Below are positions 46,662 to 54,395 of a stretch of 64,000 bases of DNA, one piece after another. The DNA lies in the NCBI GenBank assembly GCA_035555795.1, contig DATMGE010000082.1:1-64000 (forward strand), in the 5' to 3' direction. The DNA is from RCIO01 sp035555795 (GTDB lineage: Bacteria > Pseudomonadota > Alphaproteobacteria > Rhizobiales > Rhizobiaceae). Within the stretch, counting starts at the first letter, position 1; each line of letters begins with the position of its first letter. The position numbers and the translations under genes are program-made. The notes under the pieces are model-generated. The model was not told the DNA's origin. It was given only the letters and a program-made list of their open reading frames with translations, and made no database searches.

Positions 46662-47159
46662 TCAGCTATAGGGCGAATAGCACTGCTGACGCGGGCCGTT
46701 ATACGGCTGGAAAGTATTGTCCGACGCGCGGTACGAACGATAGCGGTTGTAGCACCACTGGATGTGGTCCTGGCTGTAGTCGTAGACCCGGCGAATGGGC
46801 TGGTTGGCTATGGAGCCGCCCACAATCGCGCCGAGCGCGAAAGCTGCAGGCGGGAACCACCAGCCGTCATGATAGCGATAGCCGGGACGGCGCTCGCGGT
46901 AGCCGCGATGGCCTCTGTACCAGCCGCGACGGTCGTCGTTCTGCCAGCGGCGACCTTCGCGCCAGCCGCGACGATCACCACGCCATTCGCGTCTGTCATT
47001 GTCACGCCAATCGCGTCCGCCACGGCCGTCCTCGATAATGCGACGGCCCTGATAGCCACTACCTGCGCCGTCCATCTGCTGCGCAAATGCAGGAGCAATC
47101 GGAGCGGCGGTCGCCAGCGACAGAACAGCGGCGAATACGCCTGAGATTATCTTCTTCAT
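46662..47159 (-). CDS. BA14K-family exported protein
   Basis: 165 residues. A signal peptide (about 29 residues, ending APAFA before QQMDGAG) is followed by a strongly Arg/Gly/Asp-rich region (about 35-95; many RRxW and DDRRGW units), a hydrophobic segment AAFALGAIVGGSIAN, and a C-terminal BA14K signature with QWCYNRYRSYRASDNTFQPY and a final GPRQQCYSPYS. Brucella BA14K is an immunoreactive surface-associated protein. GAGGAG lies 6 bases before the ATG at 47159. A perfect candidate EcfG promoter lies at 47209-47233. It is probably periplasmic or membrane-anchored. Confidence 0.82.
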   Translation of the reverse strand: MKKIISGVFAAVLSLATAAPIAPAFAQQMDGAGSGYQGRRIIEDGRGGRDWRDNDRREWRGDRRGWREGRRWQNDDRRGWYRGHRGYRERRPGYRYHDGWWFPPAAFALGAIVGGSIANQPIRRVYDYSQDHIQWCYNRYRSYRASDNTFQPYNGPRQQCYSPYS

Positions 47160-47208
47160 TTCACGTCTCCTCACCAGTCTCAGCTGGAGAATGTCCCTTT
47201 GCACCCAC

Positions 47209-47233
47209 AACGTTATAGCGCGCAGGTTGTTCC
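47209..47233 (-). promoter_or_regulatory. EcfG (RpoE2) type general-stress promoter of the BA14K gene
   Basis: Read on the minus strand: GGAAC, 16 bases, CGTT, an exact match to the alphaproteobacterial general-stress consensus GGAAC-N16/17-CGTT. It places transcription near 47202, giving a leader of about 42 bases before the ATG at 47159, which includes the GAGGAG site. Confidence 0.7.
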
Positions 47234-47355
47234 GTCGAGATTCGAAGCTGAAGTCGAGGGGGACATGATAGGCCCCTGGCATGCGATATCGAGCATTGAC
47301 CGTGCGGGGCTGGATCAATATGTTCCGCCCACTTTCGGACGCGTTCGCGTCGCGG

Positions 47356-47431
47356 GAGCGCGTAGCTCAGCCGGTAGAGCAACTGACTTTTAATCAGTAG
47401 GTCCAGGGTTCGAGCCCCTGCGCGCTCACCA
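47356..47431 (+). tRNA. tRNA-Lys (anticodon TTT)
   Basis: A 76-base cloverleaf. The acceptor stem GAGCGCG (47356-47362) pairs with CGCGCTC (47421-47427), the D arm is TAGCTCAGCCGGTAGAGC, and the anticodon loop CTTTTAA has anticodon TTT in the stem CTGA/TCAG. The T arm contains GGTTCGAGCCCC, and the CCA end is encoded. It stands alone between the BA14K gene and a small exported protein gene. Confidence 0.97.
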
Positions 47432-47747
47432 ATAAATTCAGATCAAACCGAAGTTTTACCGTTCGCCGGCTGCTGCGGGGCCTGTGTGGTTCCTGTTCCT
47501 GGCAGCGGGTCTCGATCACTGCTCTTCGGAAGACGAGACGAGATCGGCGAAGAGCTTCGCGCGCGACGCGGCGGGCTTATCCGGAAGATTCAACTGGTTT
47601 CAGTCAGGTTGATCAAAACGCTATTGGCACGCAAGAATTTCAGGCAATTTTCTTGCTGGACGTGTGGGATTGTTCTGAAATATCCTGCTGGAGTACTGCT
47701 TCATGGAGAAGCATTTTGTCGACAAAGACGTATATAGAGGAGGGAGA
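47432..47747. other. 316-base stretch after tRNA-Lys without a gene
   Basis: No ORF with convincing codon use or ribosome binding site is seen. The second half is more AT-rich than the rest of the window (TTTTCTTGCTGGACGTGTGG, then ATATCCTGC) and probably carries the promoter of the gene at 47748. No repeat of the tRNA 3' end is present here that would suggest an attachment site. Confidence 0.5.
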
Positions 47748-48131
47748 ATGCGCGCTCTTATTATATTAGCAATGTCTTTTGCTGTCGGTTGGCTTTCTAT
47801 TTCCGCAGCGGAAGCGGCGTGCAAGGGCAGCAACGGTCGCGGGTGGGGTAGCGGGAACGGAGCTGGCAAGTTCGAGATGTCCGCGGCCGATAGGGCATGC
47901 AATATCAGCTTCACCAATATCATCGACGACAAGAAGAAGACGAGCGTCCCGGCAACGAAGGTCAGGGTTACGAGGGCGCCGAAGTCGGGCAAGGTCGGCG
48001 TCACCGGAAAGGGACTCGTCTATACGCCTGCCAAGGGCTTCAGCGGCAGGGACACGTTCTGCACCGCCAATACGACGCCCAAAGTGCCCGGCGTTACCCT
48101 TTCCGGCTGCATCACCGTCACCGTCAGGTAG
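47748..48131 (+). CDS. Small exported protein with Ig-like/cadherin-like repeat
   Basis: 127 residues. The signal peptide MRALIILAMSFAVGWLSIS ends in AAEA before ACKGSNGRGWG. A region with VTRAPKSGKVGVTGKGLVY, then TPAKGFSGRDTFCTANT, resembles the strands of bacterial Ig-like/VCBS repeats (the Y-T-P-A-x-x-F-x-G-x-D-x-F pattern). Three cysteines (mature chain) suggest a disulfide. GGAGGGAGA lies directly before the ATG at 47748. Function unknown; probably periplasmic. The start of the gene is AT-richer than its neighbours. Confidence 0.7.
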   Translation: MRALIILAMSFAVGWLSISAAEAACKGSNGRGWGSGNGAGKFEMSAADRACNISFTNIIDDKKKTSVPATKVRVTRAPKSGKVGVTGKGLVYTPAKGFSGRDTFCTANTTPKVPGVTLSGCITVTVR

Positions 48132-48758
48132 CATCCGGTCACGGAACATGCGTTCGCCCGCCCTCGCGGCGGGTGCAATAGATCGTAGCAATTTGTCAGT
48201 GGCTCCCGGCGAGGCAGGCGGGGCAATATGAGGGCGCGGCGGACCTTCGGGCGAGCATAGCGGGTCGGCGTCTCGGCAACGCTCCTTCGGGAGCGCCGGC
48301 CTACGCTTCCAGCCTGCCCCTGACATGAGGAAATGCCGTTATCGAGACGCCGCTCCCGCTCGAAGGGAGATGCTGCGCCAAACGGGACGACCTCATGCTT
48401 CACTGCGCCTTCCCCGACCGCCATGAATGGCTTTTTGTCGCACCTGCGGGGGCATGGATGGCCTCTGGTGCAGTGCCGCAATTTGTGCAAAAAATGAGGA
48501 ACGCCAGCATCCTGCGCAGGCCGGCAGGAAAGAGGCGGTCTTTTTGTCGACACACATTGTTCCTAACGGAGGAAAGCGCCCCCTGGGCGCAGCCAAGCAC
48601 GCTTTATCCGGACGTTAGCAGCACGACAAAACCCACACCGGAATATTTTTTCTTTCGGTGGAACAAACTCTTGAATGAAACATTGGTGCGATGCAGCAAG
48701 ATCGTTTGCGGTTGCGAACGCGCGCGACCGTAACTCAGAATATCTCGCGGGAGCCCAG
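48132..48758. other. 627-base non-coding stretch upstream of opgG
   Basis: No supported ORF. It contains a hairpin CCCGCC-CTCGC-GGCGGG (about 48150-48167) and a GCTCC-TTCG-GGAGC hairpin near 48284, neither followed by a T run. The last 100 bases hold a candidate EcfG promoter (48660-48684) for opgG. The length is unusual for this compact region, so a small RNA or extra promoter elements are possible but not shown. Confidence 0.5.
48660..48684 (+). promoter_or_regulatory. Candidate EcfG (RpoE2) promoter of opgG
   Basis: GGAAC (48660-48664), 16 bases, CATT (48681-48684). The -35 is exact and the -10 differs by one base from CGTT; it also fits the looser rule GGAAC-N18-TT. The ATG of opgG is 75 bases downstream. 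Confidence 0.45.
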
Positions 48759-50342
48759 ATGAACCGACGCGACTTCCTCTCCAGCTCGGCTGCGGGCGCG
48801 CTGGCGGCAGCGTATGGTGCATTTGTTTTGCCGGCTTTCGCGCAGGACGCGCAGGCGCCGGCTGCATCTGCGCCGTTCACTTTCGACATTTTGACCGACG
48901 CCGTCAAAGCGCGGGCGGCGACGGCCTATGTGGCGCCGAGCACCACGTTGCCGGAAGCGATCGCCTCGCTCGACTACGATCATCACCGGGGCATCACCTT
49001 CAACCCGGAGCACAGCGTCTGGCGTGGCCAGTCGTCGTTTGAACTGCAGGCTTTTTATCCGGGCTGGCTCTTCAAGGATCCGGTGAAGGTATTCACCGTC
49101 GACAATGGAATCGCGACGGAAAAGCGTTTTGCATCCGGTGATTTCCTTTATCACAACCCCAACGAACCGGGCGTGCTCGACAATCTCGAACTGCCGGGTG
49201 TCGCCGGCATCCGGGTCCTCTATCCGCTCAATCGTCCACGGATGATGGACGAGCTCATTTCCTATCTCGGCGCAAGTTATTTCCGCGCGGTGGGACGTGG
49301 GAATGTCTACGGGCTTTCCGCGCGTGGCCTCGCCGTGGATACGGCGACGCAGAGCGGCGAGGAATTTCCGCGTTTCGATGCCTTCTATGTCAGGACGCCG
49401 GCGGCCAACGCCGAAAACATCACGATCTGGGCCTCGCTGGACAGTCCGCGCGTCGCGGGCGCCTATCAGTTCGTCATCACGCCGGGCCGGGTGACGCGCA
49501 TTGACGTGACCGCGCGGCTGTTCATTCGCGGCGATATCGGTCGTCTCGGCGTGGCGCCGCTGACATCGATGTTCCTCTTCGCGGAGAATAATCGCAGCCG
49601 GTTCCGCGATTTCCGCAACGCGGTGCACGACAGCGACGGCCTCAAGGTCATCAAGGCGAGCGGCGAGCAGGTCTGGCGCAGTCTCAACAATCCGAGCCGC
49701 CTGGCCCTGTCGTTTTTCGCCGAGGAGAATCCGCGCGCCTTCGGGCTCTTCCAGCGCGACCGCGAATTCGACAACTACCAGGACGCCGGCGCGTGGTACG
49801 AGCGCCGGCCCTCTCTGCTGATCGAGCCGCTGGATGCCTGGGGCAAGGGCACGATCGCGCTGGTGGAGATCCCCACCGACCTCGAGGTGAACGATAATAT
49901 CGTCGCCTTCTGGGTTCCGGAAGCCGAAGTGCGGGCAGGGCAGTCGCTCGAATTCCGTTATCGCATGACCTGGGGCGATATTGACGAGACGGAAGTGAAC
50001 CTTGCGCGCGTTCGTGCGTTGCGAGGGGGGCACGGTGGCGTGTCCGGCACCGCGAACCCCGATGGCGAGCAGAAGTTCGTCGTCGATTTCGAAGGCGGCG
50101 GGATCGAGCAAATCCCCGCAGATGCGAAGGATCTCGAGAGCATCGTCCGCGTCAGCAAGGCGAAATTGGTTCGCACCGCGCTTTCGCGCATCGAGGCCAA
50201 TGGCCGCTGGCGGCTGGTGATGGACGTGCTGCCCGATGGCAACGAGCCGGTGGAATTGAGCGCCTTCCTGGCGCAGGGCGGGACGCGGGTGTCAGAAGTA
50301 TGGCTGTATCAGTGGAGAGCCGACGATGAACGATCAAACTGA
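48759..50342 (+). CDS. opgG: Periplasmic glucan biosynthesis protein OpgG/MdoG, Tat-exported
   Basis: 527 residues. The N terminus MNRRDFLSSSAAGALAAAYG carries a twin-arginine signal (RRDFL), which suits export by the tatABC system of this window. The mature part is typical MdoG/OpgG: DYDHHRGITFNPEHSVWRG, YPLNRPRMMDELISYLGASY and GNVYGLSARGLAVDTATQSG. It acts in the periplasm in the synthesis of osmoregulated periplasmic glucans with OpgH. OpgD is a Tat-exported relative in E. coli, so D-type is possible, but the operon position favours OpgG. It overlaps the next small ORF by 17 bases. Confidence 0.93.
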   Translation: MNRRDFLSSSAAGALAAAYGAFVLPAFAQDAQAPAASAPFTFDILTDAVKARAATAYVAPSTTLPEAIASLDYDHHRGITFNPEHSVWRGQSSFELQAFYPGWLFKDPVKVFTVDNGIATEKRFASGDFLYHNPNEPGVLDNLELPGVAGIRVLYPLNRPRMMDELISYLGASYFRAVGRGNVYGLSARGLAVDTATQSGEEFPRFDAFYVRTPAANAENITIWASLDSPRVAGAYQFVITPGRVTRIDVTARLFIRGDIGRLGVAPLTSMFLFAENNRSRFRDFRNAVHDSDGLKVIKASGEQVWRSLNNPSRLALSFFAEENPRAFGLFQRDREFDNYQDAGAWYERRPSLLIEPLDAWGKGTIALVEIPTDLEVNDNIVAFWVPEAEVRAGQSLEFRYRMTWGDIDETEVNLARVRALRGGHGGVSGTANPDGEQKFVVDFEGGGIEQIPADAKDLESIVRVSKAKLVRTALSRIEANGRWRLVMDVLPDGNEPVELSAFLAQGGTRVSEVWLYQWRADDERSN

Positions 50343-50484
50343 CGTGAAGGCCGCTTATCGAATTGCCGCCGAGCAGTGCGGCTTGCCGGTCGCGCCGATG
50401 GTCATGCCCGACCAGATGGTCGAGCGCCGTGTCAGCTTCAAGCTGCCGCGCTGGCTTAGCGTGCGCTGGCCGGCCTGGAGCTGA
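50326..50484 (+). CDS. Small ORF (52 aa) between opgG and opgH
   Basis: 52 residues, starting MNDQTDVKAAYRIAAEQCGL, then LPVAPMVMPDQMVERRVSFK and ending PAWS. GGAGAG lies 7 bases before the ATG. It overlaps the end of opgG by 17 bases and stops 29 bases before opgH, so it is translationally coupled. No transmembrane helix; a short cytoplasmic Trp-rich basic end (PRWLSVRWPAWS). In Rhodobacter sphaeroides a gene, opgI, lies between opgG and opgH and is needed for glucan synthesis; this ORF is in the same position. Homology to OpgI is not shown. Confidence 0.55.
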   Translation: MNDQTDVKAAYRIAAEQCGLPVAPMVMPDQMVERRVSFKLPRWLSVRWPAWS

Positions 50485-50513
50485 CTTCGGTCCGTTCCGC
50501 CGCCCCCTGACAG

Positions 50514-52328
50514 ATGACCGCGACCCGCCGCCTCCTTTCCGTCCTTTTCAGCCTTGTCGTTGCCGGCATGGCGGCGGTCCTTGCCGCCAATGTGCTGCTG
50601 GCCGACGGTACGCAATGGGTTGATTTCGTGCGGATCGGGCTGCTGTCGCTCAGCGCGGCGTGGCTTGCCTGGGGCGCGACCATCGCGCTGAACGGCATCC
50701 TGTCGCTGCCCTATCGCAAGCCGGCACAGGCGGACCCGCAGGAGCTCACGGAGCGGACGGCGGTTCTGATCCCGGTCTACAATGAGGATCCGCGCGACAC
50801 CTTCTCACGCATCGCGGCGATGATGCTGGGCATCGACAGGACGGGGAAGGGCGATCTCTTCGACTTCGTCATCCTTTCCGATACAACCCGCGACGAGATC
50901 GCCGAACGCGAGCATTACTGGCTGGCGCGGCTCAGGGCCGAGCCCGGTATCCGTGCGGATCAGGTCTTCTACCGCCGGCGCGAGCAGAACACCGGCAAGA
51001 AGGCCGGCAACATTGCCGACTTCATCCGCACTTCCGGCGCGCGCTACGAATTCATGATCATCCTCGACGCGGACAGCCTGATGGTCGGCGAGACCATGCT
51101 GACCATGGCGTTGCGGATGAAAGCCTCGCCGCGCCTCGGCCTGCTGCAGACGCTTCCCAAGATCATTGCGGCGCGCTCGTGGTTCGGCCGCGCCGTGCAG
51201 TTCGCCGCTTCCTATTATTCGCCGGCCTTCGCGCGCGGCGTTGCCGAGACGCAGGGGCATGAGGGGCCGTTCTGGGGCCACAACGCCATCGTGCGCACGG
51301 TGGCGTTTGCCGAAAGCTGCGGCCTGCCGGCACTCAGCGGCAAGCCGCCCTTCGGCGGCCATATCCTCAGCCATGACTATGTCGAGGCGGCACTGTTGGC
51401 GCGGGCTGGCTGGATCGTCCGGCTCGATCCGGACCTCGAAGGATCCTTCGAGGAGGGGCCGGAAAACATCGTCGACTATGCCAAGCGCGACCGCCGCTGG
51501 TGCCAGGGCAATCTGCAGCATGGGCGGCTGGTGGCCGCGCCCGGCCTGAAGCCCTGGAGCCGTTTCGTCTTCGTGCAGGGCATCATGGCCTATGTATCGT
51601 CGCCCATATGGGCTCTGTTCCTGCTGGCCACTGTCTTGGCTCCGTTCTTCATCGGCGAACCGAACTATTTCCCCGAGCCGGCGCGGCCGCCGGTCTTCCC
51701 GCAGGTGGAGCATGTACAGGCGCTGGTGCTGCTGACGGGCGTGCTCGGCATTCTCATCGGTCCCAAGCTGCTGATCGTATTGCGCAACATATTGACGCGC
51801 GGAAATCGTGGCTTCGGCGGCGACCTGACCGCCTTCGCGGCGGTCGTCACCGAGATCGCCTGGTCGAGCATCCTGGCTCCGCTGATGCTGATGTACCAGA
51901 CGCGCTCCGTGCTTCAGGTGTTGCTCGGCGCGGATGGCGGATGGCCTGCCTCCAACCGAAAGGGCGGCACGGTGGGGTTGCGCGAGGCGTGGGATGCGTC
52001 ATGGTGGATCGTCGTGACCGGCGTGATTCTTTTCGCGCTGGGCTGGTGGATCGTGCCGGATCTTTTCTTCTGGCTGATGCCCGTGGCGATCCCGATGATC
52101 ATATCGCCGCTCATCATCCACTTTTCATCGCGGCCGTTTCTTTTGCGCAATGACGAGGCTCTCTTTACCACACCGCAGGAACAGCAGCCTGAAACCGTCA
52201 TTCTGGCGCGTGCAGGCATTCTTGCCCGTTGGGAGGAAGAGCCGGAATTCGTTCCGCAGGACGAACTGTCGCAGTTGATCCTTCGTAAGGGAGGAACCCA
52301 ACCGGCGCAGCAGGCGTTTGCCCGCTGA
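50514..52328 (+). CDS. opgH: Glucosyltransferase OpgH (membrane glycan synthase)
   Basis: 604 residues with several transmembrane helices. The GT2 domain (about 75-340) has LIPVYNEDPRDT, IILDADSLMV, GHNAIVRTVAFAESCGLP, ILSHDYVEAALL and RRWCQGNLQHG as catalytic landmarks. It polymerises glucose from UDP-glucose across the inner membrane. E. coli OpgH is about 847 residues; this one lacks the long N-terminal cytoplasmic region, which in E. coli contacts FtsZ. A short ORF upstream is the only extra protein. It is followed by opgC after 15 bases. Confidence 0.94.
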   Translation: MTATRRLLSVLFSLVVAGMAAVLAANVLLADGTQWVDFVRIGLLSLSAAWLAWGATIALNGILSLPYRKPAQADPQELTERTAVLIPVYNEDPRDTFSRIAAMMLGIDRTGKGDLFDFVILSDTTRDEIAEREHYWLARLRAEPGIRADQVFYRRREQNTGKKAGNIADFIRTSGARYEFMIILDADSLMVGETMLTMALRMKASPRLGLLQTLPKIIAARSWFGRAVQFAASYYSPAFARGVAETQGHEGPFWGHNAIVRTVAFAESCGLPALSGKPPFGGHILSHDYVEAALLARAGWIVRLDPDLEGSFEEGPENIVDYAKRDRRWCQGNLQHGRLVAAPGLKPWSRFVFVQGIMAYVSSPIWALFLLATVLAPFFIGEPNYFPEPARPPVFPQVEHVQALVLLTGVLGILIGPKLLIVLRNILTRGNRGFGGDLTAFAAVVTEIAWSSILAPLMLMYQTRSVLQVLLGADGGWPASNRKGGTVGLREAWDASWWIVVTGVILFALGWWIVPDLFFWLMPVAIPMIISPLIIHFSSRPFLLRNDEALFTTPQEQQPETVILARAGILARWEEEPEFVPQDELSQLILRKGGTQPAQQAFAR

Positions 52329-52343
52329 CAAGGAGCGCCGCCC

Positions 52344-53489
52344 GTGGAAAATCTTAACGTGACGACGCGCAGTCAGCGCGATCCGCGCCTCGACGTGCTT
52401 CGAGGCATGGCCTTGGTCACGATCTTCATCAATCACGTTCCGGGTAACGTCTACGAATATCTGACCAGCCGCAATTTCGGCTTTTCGGATGCGGCGGAAG
52501 GGTTCGTCCTCATGTCCGGCATCGCAGCCGGCCTGGCCTATTCGAAGGGCTTCGGGAAGTTGCCTTTCACCGAGGCGGCGAGCCGTCTGTGGGCGCGTGC
52601 CCGCAAGCTCTATTTCGTCCATGTGCTGATCATCGCGATCGCGATCGCGATGTTATGGGCCGGTCTCAGCTTCCTCGGAACGGAGGATCTGGGGCGCCGG
52701 GTCAACTTCCTGCGCCTTGTCGCCGAGCCGGGGGGTACCCTCGTCGGCGTGCTGACGCTCGGCCACCAACTGGCCTATTTCAATATTCTGCCGCTCTATA
52801 TCGTGCTCCTGCTGGCGGCGCCGCTCTTCATCGTGATCGGCCGGCGCAGTCTCTGGGCGATGATCGGCGTCTCGGCCGCGATCTGGTTCGTAGCCGGCTA
52901 CTATCGCATCAACATTCCGAATTTCCCGGGCGATGGCGGCTGGTTCTTCAATCCGTTTTCCTGGCAGTTCCTGTTCGTCATCGGCCTTGCGGGCGGCATG
53001 GCGGCGAAGCAGGGCCGCAGCCTCGTGCCGCCGATGCGCTGGCTGTTCTGGGCGGCCGTGGCCTATCTGCTGTTCTCGCTCTACTGGCTGTGGGTCACGC
53101 CGGGCCTCTTCCCCGGCAGCGAGCGGCTGCCGTTCTTCGTTGCCGGTTTCGACAAGACATTCCTGCCGGGGCCGCGGCTGCTCCACGTGCTGGCGCTCAC
53201 CTATGTGCTGATCAATCTGGAGATCGTTGAGGCGTTCTGCCGTTCGCGCTATGCGTCCGTGCTCGATACGCTGGGGCGCAACAGTTTGCCGGTATTCGCA
53301 AGCGGCTCGGTGCTGGCAATGGCGCTCCAGCTTTATGGCGAAGTGTTCGAGACGGCTTTCGTTGCCGACACGATCCTGCTCGGCACGGGCCTCGCCCTTC
53401 AGTACGGGATCGCGCTCTATGTGTCGCGCACGCCCGCAACGAGCATTGCCGGCAATCGTCTCGCACCGGCCCGCGCCCCGAAACGCTAA
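52344..53489 (+). CDS. opgC: OpgC-family membrane acyltransferase
   Basis: 381 residues, about ten transmembrane helices. The conserved start RDPRLDVLRGMALVTIFINH is typical of OpgC (with the catalytic His of acyltransferase-3-like proteins in INH), followed by YEYLTSRNFGFSDAAEGFVL and SGIAAGLAYSKGF. OpgC adds succinyl groups to periplasmic glucans, making them anionic. The start is GTG at 52344 with AAGGAG 9-10 bases upstream. Genes opgG, the small ORF, opgH and opgC appear to be one operon. Confidence 0.92.
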   Translation: MENLNVTTRSQRDPRLDVLRGMALVTIFINHVPGNVYEYLTSRNFGFSDAAEGFVLMSGIAAGLAYSKGFGKLPFTEAASRLWARARKLYFVHVLIIAIAIAMLWAGLSFLGTEDLGRRVNFLRLVAEPGGTLVGVLTLGHQLAYFNILPLYIVLLLAAPLFIVIGRRSLWAMIGVSAAIWFVAGYYRINIPNFPGDGGWFFNPFSWQFLFVIGLAGGMAAKQGRSLVPPMRWLFWAAVAYLLFSLYWLWVTPGLFPGSERLPFFVAGFDKTFLPGPRLLHVLALTYVLINLEIVEAFCRSRYASVLDTLGRNSLPVFASGSVLAMALQLYGEVFETAFVADTILLGTGLALQYGIALYVSRTPATSIAGNRLAPARAPKR

Positions 53490-53579
53490 GCGGGCTTCGC
53501 GACCCTATGCCCCACGCATTGGTGATTGGCCCGAACCCGGCCGCATGCCTATAAGCGCCCCGAAACGGTCGGAGCGGAA

Positions 53580-54320
53580 ATGGCAGTCGATGTCGGCTTG
53601 ATGAGCGCGGTGGGCGCGGGGGCGATCTCATTCCTGTCCCCATGCGTGCTGCCGCTGGTGCCGCCCTATCTGTGCTACATGGCCGGCGTATCTGTCGACG
53701 AGTTCCGCGGCGACGTCGCCGCCTCTGCCCGCAGCCGCGGCGCGCTGCTTTCGGCTTCCTTCGCCTTCGTTCTCGGTTTTTCGACGGTGTTCGTCGCGCT
53801 GGGCGCCGGGGCATCGTCCATTGGGGGCCTGCTGCGGGCGTGGCAGCAGGAACTCGCCATCGCCGCGGGCCTCGTCATCATCCTGATGGGGCTGAATTTC
53901 CTCGGCGTGCTGCGCATCCCCTTTCTGTCGCGGGAGGCGCGGCTGCAATCGCGCGGCGAGCCGGCCAGCCTCACGGCGGCCTATGTGATGGGCCTTGCCT
54001 TTGCATTCGGCTGGACGCCCTGCATCGGGCCGGTGCTCGGGCCGATCCTGACGCTTGCGGGCGGGCGCGGTACAGTGGGCGACGGTGCGTTCCTTCTGGC
54101 TGCCTATTCGCTCGGTCTCGGCATTCCATTCATCATCGCCGCGCTTTTCTCCGGCCTTTTCATGCGCTTCCTGACGCGGTTCCGCATGCATCTGGGCAAG
54201 ATGGAGAAGGTGATGGGGGGATTGCTCGTGGTCGCAGGCATCCTTTTCCTCACCGGCGGCATGCAGAGCGCTGCCTTTTGGCTTCTGGAAACCTTTCCTG
54301 CACTGGGCAGGCTCGGTTAG
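53580..54320 (+). CDS. ccdA: Cytochrome c biogenesis protein CcdA
   Basis: 246 residues, six transmembrane helices. The two conserved cysteines are in ISFLSPCVLPLVPPYLCYM and FAFGWTPCIGPVLGPILTL. CcdA carries electrons from cytoplasmic thioredoxin across the membrane to periplasmic thiol partners for cytochrome c maturation and disulfide reduction. The ATG at 53580 has GGAGCGGAA upstream; the longer frame from 53526 is not supported. It stands alone; the partner CcmG-type thioredoxin is not in this window. Confidence 0.92.
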   Translation: MAVDVGLMSAVGAGAISFLSPCVLPLVPPYLCYMAGVSVDEFRGDVAASARSRGALLSASFAFVLGFSTVFVALGAGASSIGGLLRAWQQELAIAAGLVIILMGLNFLGVLRIPFLSREARLQSRGEPASLTAAYVMGLAFAFGWTPCIGPVLGPILTLAGGRGTVGDGAFLLAAYSLGLGIPFIIAALFSGLFMRFLTRFRMHLGKMEKVMGGLLVVAGILFLTGGMQSAAFWLLETFPALGRLG

Positions 54321-54395
54321 GCATTCCCGCCATTGGAGCCCGGCGTCGCCAATGCTACATGACTGGCGACCGATGGCTTCTGGCGGAAAAATCAT

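Noticed and set aside
48145..48170. Hairpin after the Ig-like protein gene as a terminator
   Set aside because: The stem is good but no T run follows, so it is not called as an intrinsic terminator.
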